DNA from: Candidatus Poribacteria bacterium
GTDB taxonomy: Bacteria; Poribacteria; WGA-4E; JAJDTR01
NCBI GenBank assembly: GCA_022827055.1
Contig: JAJDTR010000164.1
Location: forward strand, 124,001 to 188,000
Direction of reading: 5' to 3'
DNA: 64,000 bases
How positions within the stretch are numbered: position 1 is the first letter of the stretch; every line of letters starts with the position of its first letter. Below are positions 37,974-47,864 of the stretch, piece after piece. Below the pieces are notes generated by a model. That model made no database searches and was not told the origin of the DNA. It saw only the letters and a list, made by a program, of their open reading frames with translations. Made by a program: the position numbers and the translations under genes.

Positions 37974-39812
37974 ATGACAATGCACCTAAAACGCAACTGG
38001 ATATTTCTGATAGTGCTGTTAACCTTCACGCCGCTTAACTTTGGGCATACTGATTCTGATTCCCAGCCTGCCGATAAAAATCTAAACGCTGATGTTACCG
38101 AGCTTGATGGAACGCTATCGCCACGTCAATACATTGAGGTGCTGATTCACGGTCCGTATGTAGAAGTCAAATCGCCTTTCGCGTTTGCCCCGACAAACAA
38201 GACTATACGAAGTTTAATATCTGAGCTTGAAGTCATTCGGAAAAATGAGAAAGCAATCGGAGTACTATTGAGGATTGAGAACTTAGGCGTCGGCTGGGCG
38301 AAACTACAAGAGATTCGAGACAAGATAATCCAACTGCGCGAGACGGGAAAAGAGGTTATCGGCTATCTTGATGGTGGGGGAAATGCGGAATATCTGCTTG
38401 CTTGCGCCGCCGATAGAATCTTCCTCGCTCCCGCGGGCACCGTCGGCTTGACAGGACTACGCGCGGAGGTGATGTTCTACGCCGGTTTGCTCGAGAAACT
38501 TGAAATCGAAGCACAAATGCTATCCATCGGTAAGTATAAATCCGCAATCGAGCCATTTACGCAAGAGGGTATGTCCGAACCCTTCCGTGAAGCGGTCAAC
38601 GCCATCCTTGATGACCTGCACAATCAACAAATTGAGATGATTGCAGGTGGACGTGCACACCTTGATCCTGTAGCCGTAGCGAAACTTATTGACGAAGGAC
38701 CCTTCACCGCACAAGAAGCGCTTGACAACAGGTTGGCGGACGGTCTCCTATACTACGACGAACTACTCTCTTCAATCCAAACTGAATCGGCGAAACCAAT
38801 TGAGATGATCACAGACTACAGCGAGAATTCCAAGGAGGTACAGGATTTAACCGGGTTTGCCGGATTAATGCGCCTTTTTTCTATGTTGTCGCCGCCGAAG
38901 AAAGATAGTGATCGCTCGGACACTCCTCGCATCGCGCTCATTTACGCAACAGGCCCTATCTTATCCGATGTCCCGGATGGCCCTTTCAATACCGGACCGA
39001 TTATCACGTCTGCTAAACTTAAGGATGCATTGCATCAAGTACGAACGGACGACTCTACCGTAGCGGCTGTGATACGCATTGACAGTCCGGGCGGTTCGGC
39101 ACTTGCTTCGGACCTCATCTGGAGAGAGGTTCTTCTGACTCAACGCGAAAAACCTGTTGTCGTATCTATGTCGGACGTTGCGGGATCAGGTGGCTACTAC
39201 ATCGCAATGGCGGCGGGGACGATTGTCGCTCAACCCGGTACAATCACCGGATCGATAGGGGTTTTTGGCGGAAAATTAAACCTCAAAGGATTCTACAATA
39301 AGCTTGGGCTGACCAAGGATGTTGTTGCCCGCGGCAAGAATGCAAACATCTACTCGGATTATGCAAGTTTCACCCCAACCGAACGTGAACGAGTAGAAAA
39401 ACTAATGAAAACGGTTTACGAGGGTTTTGTTGAGAAAGCCGCTGAAGGCAGGGGGAAGGCGAAGGAGGAAATTCACGAAATCGCGCAAGGACGCATCTGG
39501 ACAGGTAAACAGGCAAAAGAGATTGGACTTGTCGATGTGCTTGGAGGGCTCGACACTGCCCTTTCCGTAGCAAAAGCCAATGCCGGGTTAAGCGAAGATG
39601 ATAAAGTTCAGATATTCATGCTGCCAAAGCCGAAATCGTTCGTTGAGGTCCTCGTAGAAGATATGGAGAAAAACCTTAGTATTTCGGTAATCCCGAATCT
39701 ACCAGCAGTCACTGTCTCGATTGCGAAGCCGCCGTCGGCGCTGTACCAACTGCTGTTGTTTGCAAACGAACCTGTCGCTACGGTCTTACCGGTTGACATT
39801 GCAATCAAATGA
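37974..39812 (+). CDS. sppA: Signal peptide peptidase SppA, 67K type
   Basis: The ATG at 37974 follows GAAAGGA and begins a membrane anchor (MTMHLKRNWIFLIVLLTFTP); the longer frame from 37929 lacks support. The 612-residue length matches the duplicated, 67K form that degrades signal peptides in the membrane. The N-terminal half carries the catalytic Lys (SIGKYKSAIEPF, Lys189) and the C-terminal half the Ser nucleophile (DVAGSGGYY, Ser405). The HxGGxG-like VIRIDSPGGSA block precedes it. A repeat copy lies in its upstream region. It is convergent with nadA, with about 80 nt between stops. Confidence 0.93.
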   Translation: MTMHLKRNWIFLIVLLTFTPLNFGHTDSDSQPADKNLNADVTELDGTLSPRQYIEVLIHGPYVEVKSPFAFAPTNKTIRSLISELEVIRKNEKAIGVLLRIENLGVGWAKLQEIRDKIIQLRETGKEVIGYLDGGGNAEYLLACAADRIFLAPAGTVGLTGLRAEVMFYAGLLEKLEIEAQMLSIGKYKSAIEPFTQEGMSEPFREAVNAILDDLHNQQIEMIAGGRAHLDPVAVAKLIDEGPFTAQEALDNRLADGLLYYDELLSSIQTESAKPIEMITDYSENSKEVQDLTGFAGLMRLFSMLSPPKKDSDRSDTPRIALIYATGPILSDVPDGPFNTGPIITSAKLKDALHQVRTDDSTVAAVIRIDSPGGSALASDLIWREVLLTQREKPVVVSMSDVAGSGGYYIAMAAGTIVAQPGTITGSIGVFGGKLNLKGFYNKLGLTKDVVARGKNANIYSDYASFTPTERERVEKLMKTVYEGFVEKAAEGRGKAKEEIHEIAQGRIWTGKQAKEIGLVDVLGGLDTALSVAKANAGLSEDDKVQIFMLPKPKSFVEVLVEDMEKNLSISVIPNLPAVTVSIAKPPSALYQLLLFANEPVATVLPVDIAIK

Positions 39813-39890
39813 GAAAATCTGTCACTGACGAGGATAATTTTGCGGCTACGTCGGATTCTTCCCTGATGCGTGCGGCCGGCGTTCCGGCAA

Positions 39891-40973
39891 TTAGGCACTC
39901 ATTTGCAGCATTCGCTCAATAGGAGTTCGTGCCCGCTCAATCACATCGGGGCCGAGAGTCACCTCATAATCACTCAGACTGTCGCCCGCATCGATTGCTT
40001 CAAGGATATGAAGCACTTTAGCAAGGTTGACTTTCGCCATGTGCGAACACCGAACAGAGCAAGCAGTCCAAAATTGTACAGTCGGAAACTCTTGCGACAG
40101 GTTCGATGTCAACTCACACTCTGACGCCACGAAAGCGCGCTCCAACTGATTCTCCTTTACCCGCTTTGCGATGTCTTGCATAATCTGACTCGTGCTTCCA
40201 TAAAAATCGGCCTCCCTTAGGACCTCTCGACGACATTCCCAATGCGCATACAAAACGCGACTCCCGTGTCCCTTGGGAATCACGAAGGATTCACGCACGG
40301 CGAGCAAATCCGATAGCCTGAATTCCTCATGTACCTCACAAACAGCCCCTTTCTCGTGGTTTCCCTTGCCCGGGTAGATGACAGTTTTCTCGCCGGCCAG
40401 TTCATCTTCCAAGTTCTGAGCAAAATAAATGTCCGGCACAAACACAATCTGATCGCCTGGCATTTCCCTAGCTATCTTGGCAGCGTTTGCCGATGTGCAG
40501 CAAACGTCTGATTCCGCCTTCGCATCCGCATAACTATTGATATAGATCATGACCGGTACATCAGGATACATGACCTTCAGGCTCTTAACATCCGCCGCGC
40601 CAAAATTGTCAGCCAGCGAGCAGCCTGCCGTCTTGTCGGCAACAAGCACCGTCTTTGACGGGTTGAGAATCTTGGCTGTTTCCGCCATGAATGGAACCCC
40701 ATTAAAGATGATATACGGCGCAGTCGTCTTGGCAGCGTGCATACTCAGCCCGAGCGAGTCACCCTGTTCCTGTTTCGTGGACAAACCAAATACTAGCGGC
40801 TCCATATAGTTGTGACCAAGCATGACAACGTTATGTTTCTGCTTGAGCGCTAGAACTCTGTGCAAGGTCTTTGCATGTGCTTCAATGTCTACCGGCGTCA
40901 AACTCGGATGATTTCTTCCGTACAACTCCGTTTTCACGCCCTCAAGATTTAGATTTTCTGCCTGTATGCTCAT
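39891..40973 (-). CDS. nadA: Quinolinate synthase
   Basis: The enzyme condenses iminoaspartate and dihydroxyacetone phosphate to quinolinate in NAD synthesis and needs a 4Fe-4S cluster. The ATG at 40973 follows AAAGG by 9 nt; the longer frame from 41036 starts at TTG. The cluster cysteines lie in SDVCCTSANA, AHWECRREVLREADFYGSTS and ACSVRCSHMAKVNL, with MLGHNYMEP near the N terminus and SASECELTS-like SECELTSNLSQEF near the end. Length is 360 residues, normal for the long form. nadB and nadC are not nearby. Confidence 0.93.
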   Translation of the reverse strand: MSIQAENLNLEGVKTELYGRNHPSLTPVDIEAHAKTLHRVLALKQKHNVVMLGHNYMEPLVFGLSTKQEQGDSLGLSMHAAKTTAPYIIFNGVPFMAETAKILNPSKTVLVADKTAGCSLADNFGAADVKSLKVMYPDVPVMIYINSYADAKAESDVCCTSANAAKIAREMPGDQIVFVPDIYFAQNLEDELAGEKTVIYPGKGNHEKGAVCEVHEEFRLSDLLAVRESFVIPKGHGSRVLYAHWECRREVLREADFYGSTSQIMQDIAKRVKENQLERAFVASECELTSNLSQEFPTVQFWTACSVRCSHMAKVNLAKVLHILEAIDAGDSLSDYEVTLGPDVIERARTPIERMLQMSA

Positions 40974-41668
40974 GACGGTGTTACCTTTGGATTCTCTCTC
41001 CGTAGCTGAACCACGAAACTTCTTCTCTGCGACCAAGGATACCGTGTTTCCAACCTGCCTGTATCAGAAATGGGTGGTGCATCAAGCTTGTAAACGGAAA
41101 TGGGAAAGAGTGTACACCAAATCACAGTTTTTGTCAAGTATGTTTCCATTGGAATGGAGCCACCAAACCCAAGGTGGCTGGAAATTTTCAAGTATGGACA
41201 TCTGTATACAAATCCACGTTAATCGTATCTGACAATCTAGATGAAGATGAGTAGCCTGAGCGCCGACGTCAGTTTGGTCATCTAGTGCCGGCAGTCGTTG
41301 GCTCTTGGCAATCGGAAGTGAGCCTTCTTTCCCTGGCACGTGATTATCCCCCCTTCCCGAGGTGCCACGCGAGCACATGCATTGTTGGAGGCAAGATTCC
41401 GGTACAAGGCAACGTATATGCCATTGAATCTAATTCGATTCCAGTTCTCTGTCGAGACTCAGCTTGCGCCGGTGCGTTCCCATTTTTGCGTGTCATTTTT
41501 CTGTGACTCATGCTATAATTGCGTGGAATTGTGAGACTCAACGAATATTCAGATGCTGGGCATATGTGGCTTCACAGCACCTTCACGCATAGCTGTAGTT
41601 GAAACCTTGGCGTTCATAGCGTCGCAGATCGCCCACAAAAAAACTTTAGGAAAGAATGAGGAATAAAC
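40974..41668. other. Intergenic region between nadA and the transketolase-like gene
   Basis: Divergent region of about 700 nt. Apart from the extended -10 promoter near 41511-41519 nothing specific was recognised, and no gene is supported. Confidence 0.35.
41511..41519 (+). promoter_or_regulatory. Extended -10 element before the transketolase-like gene
   Basis: TGCTATAAT (41511-41519) is a perfect extended -10 with no convincing -35. It lies 150 nt before the start at 41669, implying a leader of about 140 nt. Confidence 0.4.
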
Positions 41669-44200
41669 ATGGCAGATACTCTAAACACGAATCCCTTACA
41701 ATCAAAAGTTCAGCCGCTGACGGTCGATTACAATAGAGAACGTATAGAAGATATTGGATACATGACATGTATGACGTTGGTACTCCTGGGCAATTATTCT
41801 CAAACAGGCCATTTCGGCGGTCCACTAGCATATACGCCATATAACGTGGCGCTCCATCTAGCTGGCCCGGAACTGGGTGGACTTCGCTATGACTACCGGA
41901 AACCCAAGCATCCATTCTGTGACAAGTTCATGCTGGCAGGAGGTCACAACATTCCCACTGCATACGCCTTGTGGATGATTATGGGCGAAGCTATGGAGCG
42001 AAAACACGCCGCTACTGCCGATTCGCGTTATCACGTGGATCCGGAAATTGCTATGCTTCCGATTGACGCCCTCGGTTTCCGACGAGGGGCGGGCGCATTG
42101 AGAACGCTTCTTCAAGATCACGGACTTGATGACCACCCTCTCTTTATCCAAGCGAAGATACGCGGCATTCGATCCCTCGCAGGCCATGCAGAAACGACCG
42201 ACTTGACCAACGATGTCAACGGCGGGCCTTCCGGGATTGGCGTTGCGACGGCCGCAGGTAAAGCTGCTTTCTGGAATTTCATGGGTGCTCCCGATTCCCT
42301 CAAGGTTCTTGCCCTTGAGGGCGAGTTTGCCATGACGGAGGGACATGCTCAGGAATTGAAGACGCAAGGACTCGCCATGCAGGTGGGTAAACGTCTGCGA
42401 ATCCTGATTTCATATAATAACGCGGGAATTGACGATACCTTGGTTGGCGGCGTTGTAGACGCCAAATACAAGCAGTACCAACTCGAAGATCAGTGGACCT
42501 CTTACGGCTGGAATGTGTTCCCTCTCGAGAATGGTAACGATTATGATCAGATTCTAGCCGCTCTTAACACCATGGAGAACTGGGATGCGGCTGACCGTCG
42601 ACCAATGGTTGTTATCGGAAACACGGTTAAGGGATATTGGCCCGGATCTCTCAATGGAAAGATTGAAGGGTATGGCGACCAATTGATTAGTTTCCAGAGC
42701 CATCCCTATGCCTTAAAGATGAATTCGGAGTATTTTGTCGCATTGGCTACAACTTTTGAAAAACGGTACGGCGTCGAATTCCAGGGCATTCATGACGGCC
42801 CGGTGTCTGACGAACGTGGGCGCCTAATTCAGTTCAAAACCAACATTGACGTGGTGATGTCGGTACTGGATCGCGAGGGGCTGGGTGAATGGTTGGCAGA
42901 TCGTCTCTTAGAAATTGGTGATTCGGTGCAAAACGATTTGCCGCTGCGAGTTGATGTCACCCGAGATCCTTTTCTAGATAATCGGCTCCGTGTCGACAAT
43001 CTCCCGGTTGAACCTCAACACCTTACGGTTTCGAATCCCGCGTCTGGCGAAGAGCAGGAAGTAGATATCTCGCTGTTTAAGAAAGCGGGGGAAGTAGCTG
43101 GTACACGCCGTGCCATATCTGAAATCATCAAGTGGGTCAACTACGTGACTGACAACCGCTTCATCACGCTTGCCGCCGACCTTTCAGAGTCAATCAATGT
43201 AGAACACGGAAGCCTTTGGGGACACTACAATCCGGAGACCAATCCTGCTGCCACTCGGTTTAAGGCTCCAATTCAAGAAGCGGGCAACGCCTCTAGTGCA
43301 ATCGGGCTGGTGGGGCAGAGTGCCTCGCTCGACCCGGAGAAATTTGCCGGCGTCTGGGCATTAAGCGGGACATACGGTGCCTTCACGCCACTGATGTATC
43401 TACCTGCTCGAGTGTGGAGTCAGCAGAGCCAGGACAGCCGTTTTCGCATGGGAATTTTGCACATTCTCGCCGGACATTCGGGCCCCGAGACCGCCGCCGA
43501 TGCTCGCACGCATTTTGGCATCTTCGCACCTCAGGTTTGGAAATTGTTCCCGCGCGGACAGGCGATTCATGTAAGTTTCTGGGATTATAACGACGTTGCC
43601 CCGGGATACTTTGCCGCAGCCGAAATCGCGGCTCGTGATCCCAAGGTAAGTGTGATTATCATTGAAGTGGCACGCCCGGATTTTCCGGTGGCAGACCGAA
43701 ATATGTTTGCCGACACGGATCTCAAGGCGGCTGCCAAAGGGCTGTATGTTATCCGTGACTTCAATCCGAACCAACCCAAACACGGTTACGTAATCGTCCA
43801 AGGTTCCAATTCCACTGTCAATCTCGTAAACGTGATTCCGCGCTTGGAAGCGCAGGGAATCAACGTGAAGATTATTGCCGCCGTCAGCGAAGAACTTTTT
43901 GATCGGCAACCAACTAGCTATCGCCAATCAGTGTTACCTCCGGAGGCAAAGTATGATCTGATGGTAGTTAGCACAGGCACGCGGCGAGTCTGGCCCATAA
44001 GAGATGTTGGTCCATTGACCGACGAATATTCATTGACTGCCGATTGGGACGATCAATGGCTCACTGGCGGTACAGAATCGGATGTCATCACAGAGGCACA
44101 TCTTGATGCCGAGTCTATCTTCGCGGGGATTAACCGTTTCGCCGAAACGCGAGAAAACCGTTTAAATCTGCAGCGCGGATTTCTCGAAAACTTGGACTAA
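41669..44200 (+). CDS. Transketolase-like thiamine diphosphate enzyme, long form
   Basis: The 843-residue protein is about 180 residues longer than typical transketolase. The N-terminal third has GHFGGPLAYTPYNVALH, a His-bearing LAGGHNIPTAYALWM, and a TPP/metal-site block LEGEFAMTEGHAQELKT...YNNAGID, where the usual first GDG metal ligand reads EGE (Asp to Glu). The middle domain (about 480-680: LAADLSESINVEHG, IQEAGNASSAIGLVGQ, HFGIFAPQVWKLFPRG, VSFWDYNDVAPGYFAAAEIA) is the pyrimidine domain of transketolase. The C-terminal domain follows. It heads a co-directional cluster of two other TPP enzymes, an esterase and a sugar isomerase-like protein. Substrate unknown; a pyruvate dehydrogenase E1-like alternative is less likely. 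Confidence 0.85.
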   Translation: MADTLNTNPLQSKVQPLTVDYNRERIEDIGYMTCMTLVLLGNYSQTGHFGGPLAYTPYNVALHLAGPELGGLRYDYRKPKHPFCDKFMLAGGHNIPTAYALWMIMGEAMERKHAATADSRYHVDPEIAMLPIDALGFRRGAGALRTLLQDHGLDDHPLFIQAKIRGIRSLAGHAETTDLTNDVNGGPSGIGVATAAGKAAFWNFMGAPDSLKVLALEGEFAMTEGHAQELKTQGLAMQVGKRLRILISYNNAGIDDTLVGGVVDAKYKQYQLEDQWTSYGWNVFPLENGNDYDQILAALNTMENWDAADRRPMVVIGNTVKGYWPGSLNGKIEGYGDQLISFQSHPYALKMNSEYFVALATTFEKRYGVEFQGIHDGPVSDERGRLIQFKTNIDVVMSVLDREGLGEWLADRLLEIGDSVQNDLPLRVDVTRDPFLDNRLRVDNLPVEPQHLTVSNPASGEEQEVDISLFKKAGEVAGTRRAISEIIKWVNYVTDNRFITLAADLSESINVEHGSLWGHYNPETNPAATRFKAPIQEAGNASSAIGLVGQSASLDPEKFAGVWALSGTYGAFTPLMYLPARVWSQQSQDSRFRMGILHILAGHSGPETAADARTHFGIFAPQVWKLFPRGQAIHVSFWDYNDVAPGYFAAAEIAARDPKVSVIIIEVARPDFPVADRNMFADTDLKAAAKGLYVIRDFNPNQPKHGYVIVQGSNSTVNLVNVIPRLEAQGINVKIIAAVSEELFDRQPTSYRQSVLPPEAKYDLMVVSTGTRRVWPIRDVGPLTDEYSLTADWDDQWLTGGTESDVITEAHLDAESIFAGINRFAETRENRLNLQRGFLENLD

Positions 44201-44298
44201 GTTGCGCGGACCTTGATTCCGCGGGTAAGATTGAAATGAAGAGTCGTCCAATGAAACATATGCACGCTTAAATTTTGGATTGAGGAAGGTCAGATTCT

Positions 44299-46047
44299 AT
44301 GGAGTTGAGACCCATTACTGCGAATCCATCTCAGATCATGGTGGAACAACTCGCCGAACTCGGAGTCAAATATGTGTTCAATAACTCCGGATCCCGAGAG
44401 GCACATTTTTTTGACGCTCTAAATTCAAATCCAAAAATTCACGGCATTCTCGGTCTGCATGAGGGTAGCGTTGCGGCAATGGCCGGAGGTTACGCACAAG
44501 TAAACCTGGATCCGGCTGTGATGCTCGTGCACCTCGGTGCCGGATTGGCTCAATGTCTTGGTCAATTGTATAACGTATGGTATGGGAGTCTGCCGGTCGT
44601 CGTCATCACATTTGCAGGGGATTCAGGAAGTTACACCGACAGGGTTAGCTTAGATCTCGGCCATAGTTTTGCGCCGACCTCAATTGCCGCGCCTATGGCA
44701 AAGGCTACCTGGTCAATTATCGAACCCGAAGGACTGCCTCAAGCCATTTATAGAGCCATCCACGTTGCCAAAACACCGCCGGTCGGGCCAGTGCATCTTG
44801 CTGTTTACGATCGAGTATTGAACAACGATCAGGTCTCGACGAACATCATCGAAACTGATATTTTAGACCTGCACGTCGGGTACCCAGACGATGATGATGT
44901 GGAGACAATGGCACGCCTTCTACACGATGCCGAACGTCCGGTTGTATATATCGGCGATGGTATTTGGAAGAATCGGGCGGAGTCGGAGGCAACTGCGCTG
45001 GTCGAGAATTATGGACTTCCTGTTTTCCACGTGTGGGGCGATCTGCGAAGCATCCCGCTTAAGCACAGGTTTCGCTGTGGACAAATGGGGGCCGTGGAGA
45101 GCCTCGATCCCGATCTTATTTTGTGTCTCGGTGTACGACACCCCGGACTTGGCATACCTCATGATTACCACGCATTCACCGACGGTCGCAAGGTAGTTGC
45201 CATTGGATCCGACCCCGCCAATATCAAAAACATTCCGGGTGTCGATTTCGCGATTTTGGCAGATGAAAAGCGAACGTTGGCACACTTAAACGAATTGGCG
45301 AAGAATCATTCTACATCACATCAATTGGAGCTACGGCGCACATGGGCACGAACACAAGCGATGTCAATCCATGCACAACGCGCCAAAACCGAGCGCAGTT
45401 CCAGACCACAATCCGGACGAGTTCGTCCTTGGCTGCTGCGAGATGTGCTAGATGAGGCATTAGACAGTCGAGACGGCGGTCTAATTACGATTGAACAGTA
45501 TGTCGTTCCTGTAGAAAACCTTGCAAAATCCGAGGATCTAGGCAATAACGTGTACATGATTGCTGCCGGCGGATCGGAAGGTTACGGAGTTGGTGCAGCC
45601 ATCGGTGCCAAGTTAGCTGCGCTCGATCGCCCCGTTGTTGGGCTGGTCGGAGATGGTTCGCTATGTTATGCCGATTCGGGACTTTGGACAGCGGCCCATC
45701 ATGGAATTCCATTGCTCTATGTGATTTCCAACAATCAATCCTACGGCGTTGTTGCGTATCACTTTGGCCGCGCCAAGGGTTCGACCATGGAGAAAACCGA
45801 TGAGTATCCAGGCGTCGTTTTGAACGGAATCGACCCAGTGAAGATTGCCGAAGGATTCGGAGTGGAAGCCATGCGCGTGAAAGACGAGTCTTGTATCAAA
45901 GATTCAATCGAACGTGGATTGGAAGTAGTCGAACGGGAAGGGCGCCCATTCCTTCTGGACGTTCAGCTACCGCTGAATCTTCCAAACGACGGAAGAGGTG
46001 TAGAACCTTTTCAGGTCACAAACATCGGGTATAAAGAAGAGTTTTGA
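44299..46047 (+). CDS. Acetolactate synthase-like thiamine diphosphate enzyme (first)
   Basis: The 582-residue protein has the three-domain layout of the POX/ALS family. The catalytic Glu55 lies in LGLHEGSVAAMAGGYAQ, a FAD/ligand-like central domain runs about 190-340, and the TPP motif VGDGSLCYADSGLWTAAHHG...SNNQSYG lies at about 450-480. Decarboxylases, carboligases and hydrolases of this family share these features and cannot be separated without the substrate pocket. It follows the transketolase-like gene by about 100 nt and precedes the esterase by 49 nt. Confidence 0.9.
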   Translation: MELRPITANPSQIMVEQLAELGVKYVFNNSGSREAHFFDALNSNPKIHGILGLHEGSVAAMAGGYAQVNLDPAVMLVHLGAGLAQCLGQLYNVWYGSLPVVVITFAGDSGSYTDRVSLDLGHSFAPTSIAAPMAKATWSIIEPEGLPQAIYRAIHVAKTPPVGPVHLAVYDRVLNNDQVSTNIIETDILDLHVGYPDDDDVETMARLLHDAERPVVYIGDGIWKNRAESEATALVENYGLPVFHVWGDLRSIPLKHRFRCGQMGAVESLDPDLILCLGVRHPGLGIPHDYHAFTDGRKVVAIGSDPANIKNIPGVDFAILADEKRTLAHLNELAKNHSTSHQLELRRTWARTQAMSIHAQRAKTERSSRPQSGRVRPWLLRDVLDEALDSRDGGLITIEQYVVPVENLAKSEDLGNNVYMIAAGGSEGYGVGAAIGAKLAALDRPVVGLVGDGSLCYADSGLWTAAHHGIPLLYVISNNQSYGVVAYHFGRAKGSTMEKTDEYPGVVLNGIDPVKIAEGFGVEAMRVKDESCIKDSIERGLEVVEREGRPFLLDVQLPLNLPNDGRGVEPFQVTNIGYKEEF

Positions 46048-46095
46048 TGTGACTCAAGCCGGCACGCTGCATCCTTTGTTCTGCAACTTGATGTC

Positions 46096-46764
46096 ATGAC
46101 ATCAAGATCGAAATCTATGAAGCAGGTGCTTGTCTACTCCGATTCTCTAACGTGGGGCATAATTCCGAATACCAGAAAGCGTTTGACATTCGACGCACGT
46201 TGGCCCGGCGTCTTGGAAGGTGCGTTGATTCGGAACGGCATCCCGACGCGCGTGATTGAAGACTGCCTAAACGGACGCAGAACGGTATGGGACGATCCTT
46301 TCAAGACTGGTCGTAATGGATTGGACGGATTAGCCCAACGAATCGAAATTCATTCTCCTCTCGATCTGGTCATTCTGATGCTCGGCACGAATGACTTCCA
46401 ATCCGTGCATTCGTTCACCGCTTGGCATTCGGCTCAAGGGATCCGCGCGTTGATTACCGAGATTCGAGGCGCGCCTATCGAACCGGGAATGCCAATCCCT
46501 AAAATATTGGTCATCTCGCCGCCCGAGATCCAGACACCGAAAGGTTTCATGGCTCCAAAATTCGCCGGTGCGGATGCCAAGTGCAGTGGCACGGCTACAG
46601 AATACCGCAAAATTGCTGAAGAACTCGACTGTCACTTTTTTGATGCAGGGTCGGTGACAACAACTAGCAAAATTGATGGAGTCCATCTGGACAAAGATCA
46701 GCATCGTGTCCTTGGTGTGGCGGTCGGAGAAGTCGTTGCTGGGCTACTCGGCAATACGTTTTGA
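46096..46764 (+). CDS. SGNH/GDSL hydrolase (arylesterase-like)
   Basis: The 222-residue protein matches the SGNH esterase group close to the mycobacterial acyltransferase/arylesterase. The GDSL box reads YSDSLTWG (Gly changed to Ser; Ser17 nucleophile), LMLGTNDFQ supplies block III, and IDGVHLDKDQH carries the Asp and His. VIEDCLNGRRTVWDDP is a further family mark. No signal peptide is visible, so it is cytosolic. It may deacylate or lactonase-open a cluster intermediate. The start is uncertain: no strong ribosome-binding site lies before 46096, and 46117 is an alternative. Confidence 0.85.
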   Translation: MTSRSKSMKQVLVYSDSLTWGIIPNTRKRLTFDARWPGVLEGALIRNGIPTRVIEDCLNGRRTVWDDPFKTGRNGLDGLAQRIEIHSPLDLVILMLGTNDFQSVHSFTAWHSAQGIRALITEIRGAPIEPGMPIPKILVISPPEIQTPKGFMAPKFAGADAKCSGTATEYRKIAEELDCHFFDAGSVTTTSKIDGVHLDKDQHRVLGVAVGEVVAGLLGNTF

Positions 46765-46811
46765 GTTGTTCTGAACACTTGTAAACGCTAAGAGCCAAAT
46801 CTATAGATACA

Positions 46812-47864
46812 TTGGGAGATATTATGCCGGAACTGAACGAATATCGTTTTTCATTCGGTCCTTGGAACATCCACGAAGGTGAAGATCCGTTTGGTCCCCC
46901 TGTCCGTGATTCGTATTCATTCGATGAAAAAATTGGGTTTTACCGCGATCTCGGATTCGTTGGCATTCAGTTTCATGACGATGACATTGTACCTGACATT
47001 GATGGTAAGACGCATGAGCAGATCATGCGGCAAACCAGAAACGTAAAACGACTCATTGAGAGCCTTGGCTTGACACCCGAGATTGTGGCTCCTCGTTTGT
47101 GGTTTGCACCGCAAACTATTGATGGCGCTTACACCGCCAACTTGTCATCGGATCGCGACTATGCCCTTGAAAGATCTAAGCGTTGTGTAGATGTTGCCAA
47201 CGAAATTGGATGTCGGAACATAGTCCTCTGGCTTGCCCGTGAGGGTACCTATCTCCGAGAAGCAAAAGACTCGGCGGGGGCGGTGGGCAGAATCATTGAC
47301 GCCATAAATACTATGCTGGACTATGAATCGAATATCCGCATTTTGGTTGAACCCAAGCCGAATGAGCCAATGGATCAGGCTTATATTCCGACAATCGGCC
47401 ACGCACTTGGGCTCGCCTATATCAGCAAAGACCCCGACAGAGTCGGCGGCTTAATTGAGAGCGCGCACGCGATCCTCGCGGGATTGGATCCATCGGATGA
47501 AATGGGATATGCGCTGCACCACAAAAAATTGTGGAGTGTCCATCTCAACGATCAAAACGGGTTGAAATTCGATGAAGATAAAGCGTTTGGATCAGTTGAT
47601 CTCCGACGTGCCTTTAATCAGGTGCGCATACTGGAAGAACACGGTTACGGCAAGAATGGTGAATTTGTGGGTTTGGACGTGAAAGTCATGCGAACGCAGC
47701 CGCGTGAGATTTCAACCAAACACCTTCTCAACAGCCGCAAGACCTTCCTCCGCTTGCTTGAGAAAGTGCGCACGCTTGATCGCGCAGTCGAGCGAGAATT
47801 AATTGAGGCACGCGATTATGAGGAATTGGACCTTTATATTCTTGACCACCTTCTCGGGGGTTAG
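46812..47864 (+). CDS. Xylose isomerase-like TIM barrel with altered metal ligand
   Basis: The 350-residue protein aligns with class I xylose isomerases: SFGPWNIHEGEDPFG at the N terminus, FHDDDIVP (His51, matching XylA catalytic His54), VLWLAREG, VEPKPNEP (Glu176 and Lys178, matching 181 and 183), ESAHAILAGLD (Glu212, His215), LKFDEDKAFG (Asp250, Asp252) and GLDVKVMRTQ (Asp285). The metal ligand Asp245 of XylA is replaced by His240 (SVHLNDQ). Such His ligands occur in rhamnose isomerase and tagatose epimerase, so metal binding may persist with different substrate choice. It lies 48 nt after the esterase gene. Confidence 0.82.
   Translation: MGDIMPELNEYRFSFGPWNIHEGEDPFGPPVRDSYSFDEKIGFYRDLGFVGIQFHDDDIVPDIDGKTHEQIMRQTRNVKRLIESLGLTPEIVAPRLWFAPQTIDGAYTANLSSDRDYALERSKRCVDVANEIGCRNIVLWLAREGTYLREAKDSAGAVGRIIDAINTMLDYESNIRILVEPKPNEPMDQAYIPTIGHALGLAYISKDPDRVGGLIESAHAILAGLDPSDEMGYALHHKKLWSVHLNDQNGLKFDEDKAFGSVDLRRAFNQVRILEEHGYGKNGEFVGLDVKVMRTQPREISTKHLLNSRKTFLRLLEKVRTLDRAVERELIEARDYEELDLYILDHLLGG

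Noticed and set aside
39873-39886. GCCGG-CGTT-CCGGC hairpin between sppA and nadA
   Set aside because: Only 5 bp and no T tract on either side, so not called a terminator.
41669-44200. Phosphoketolase assignment
   Set aside because: Diagnostic phosphoketolase blocks around the TPP site are not seen; the middle domain fits transketolase better.
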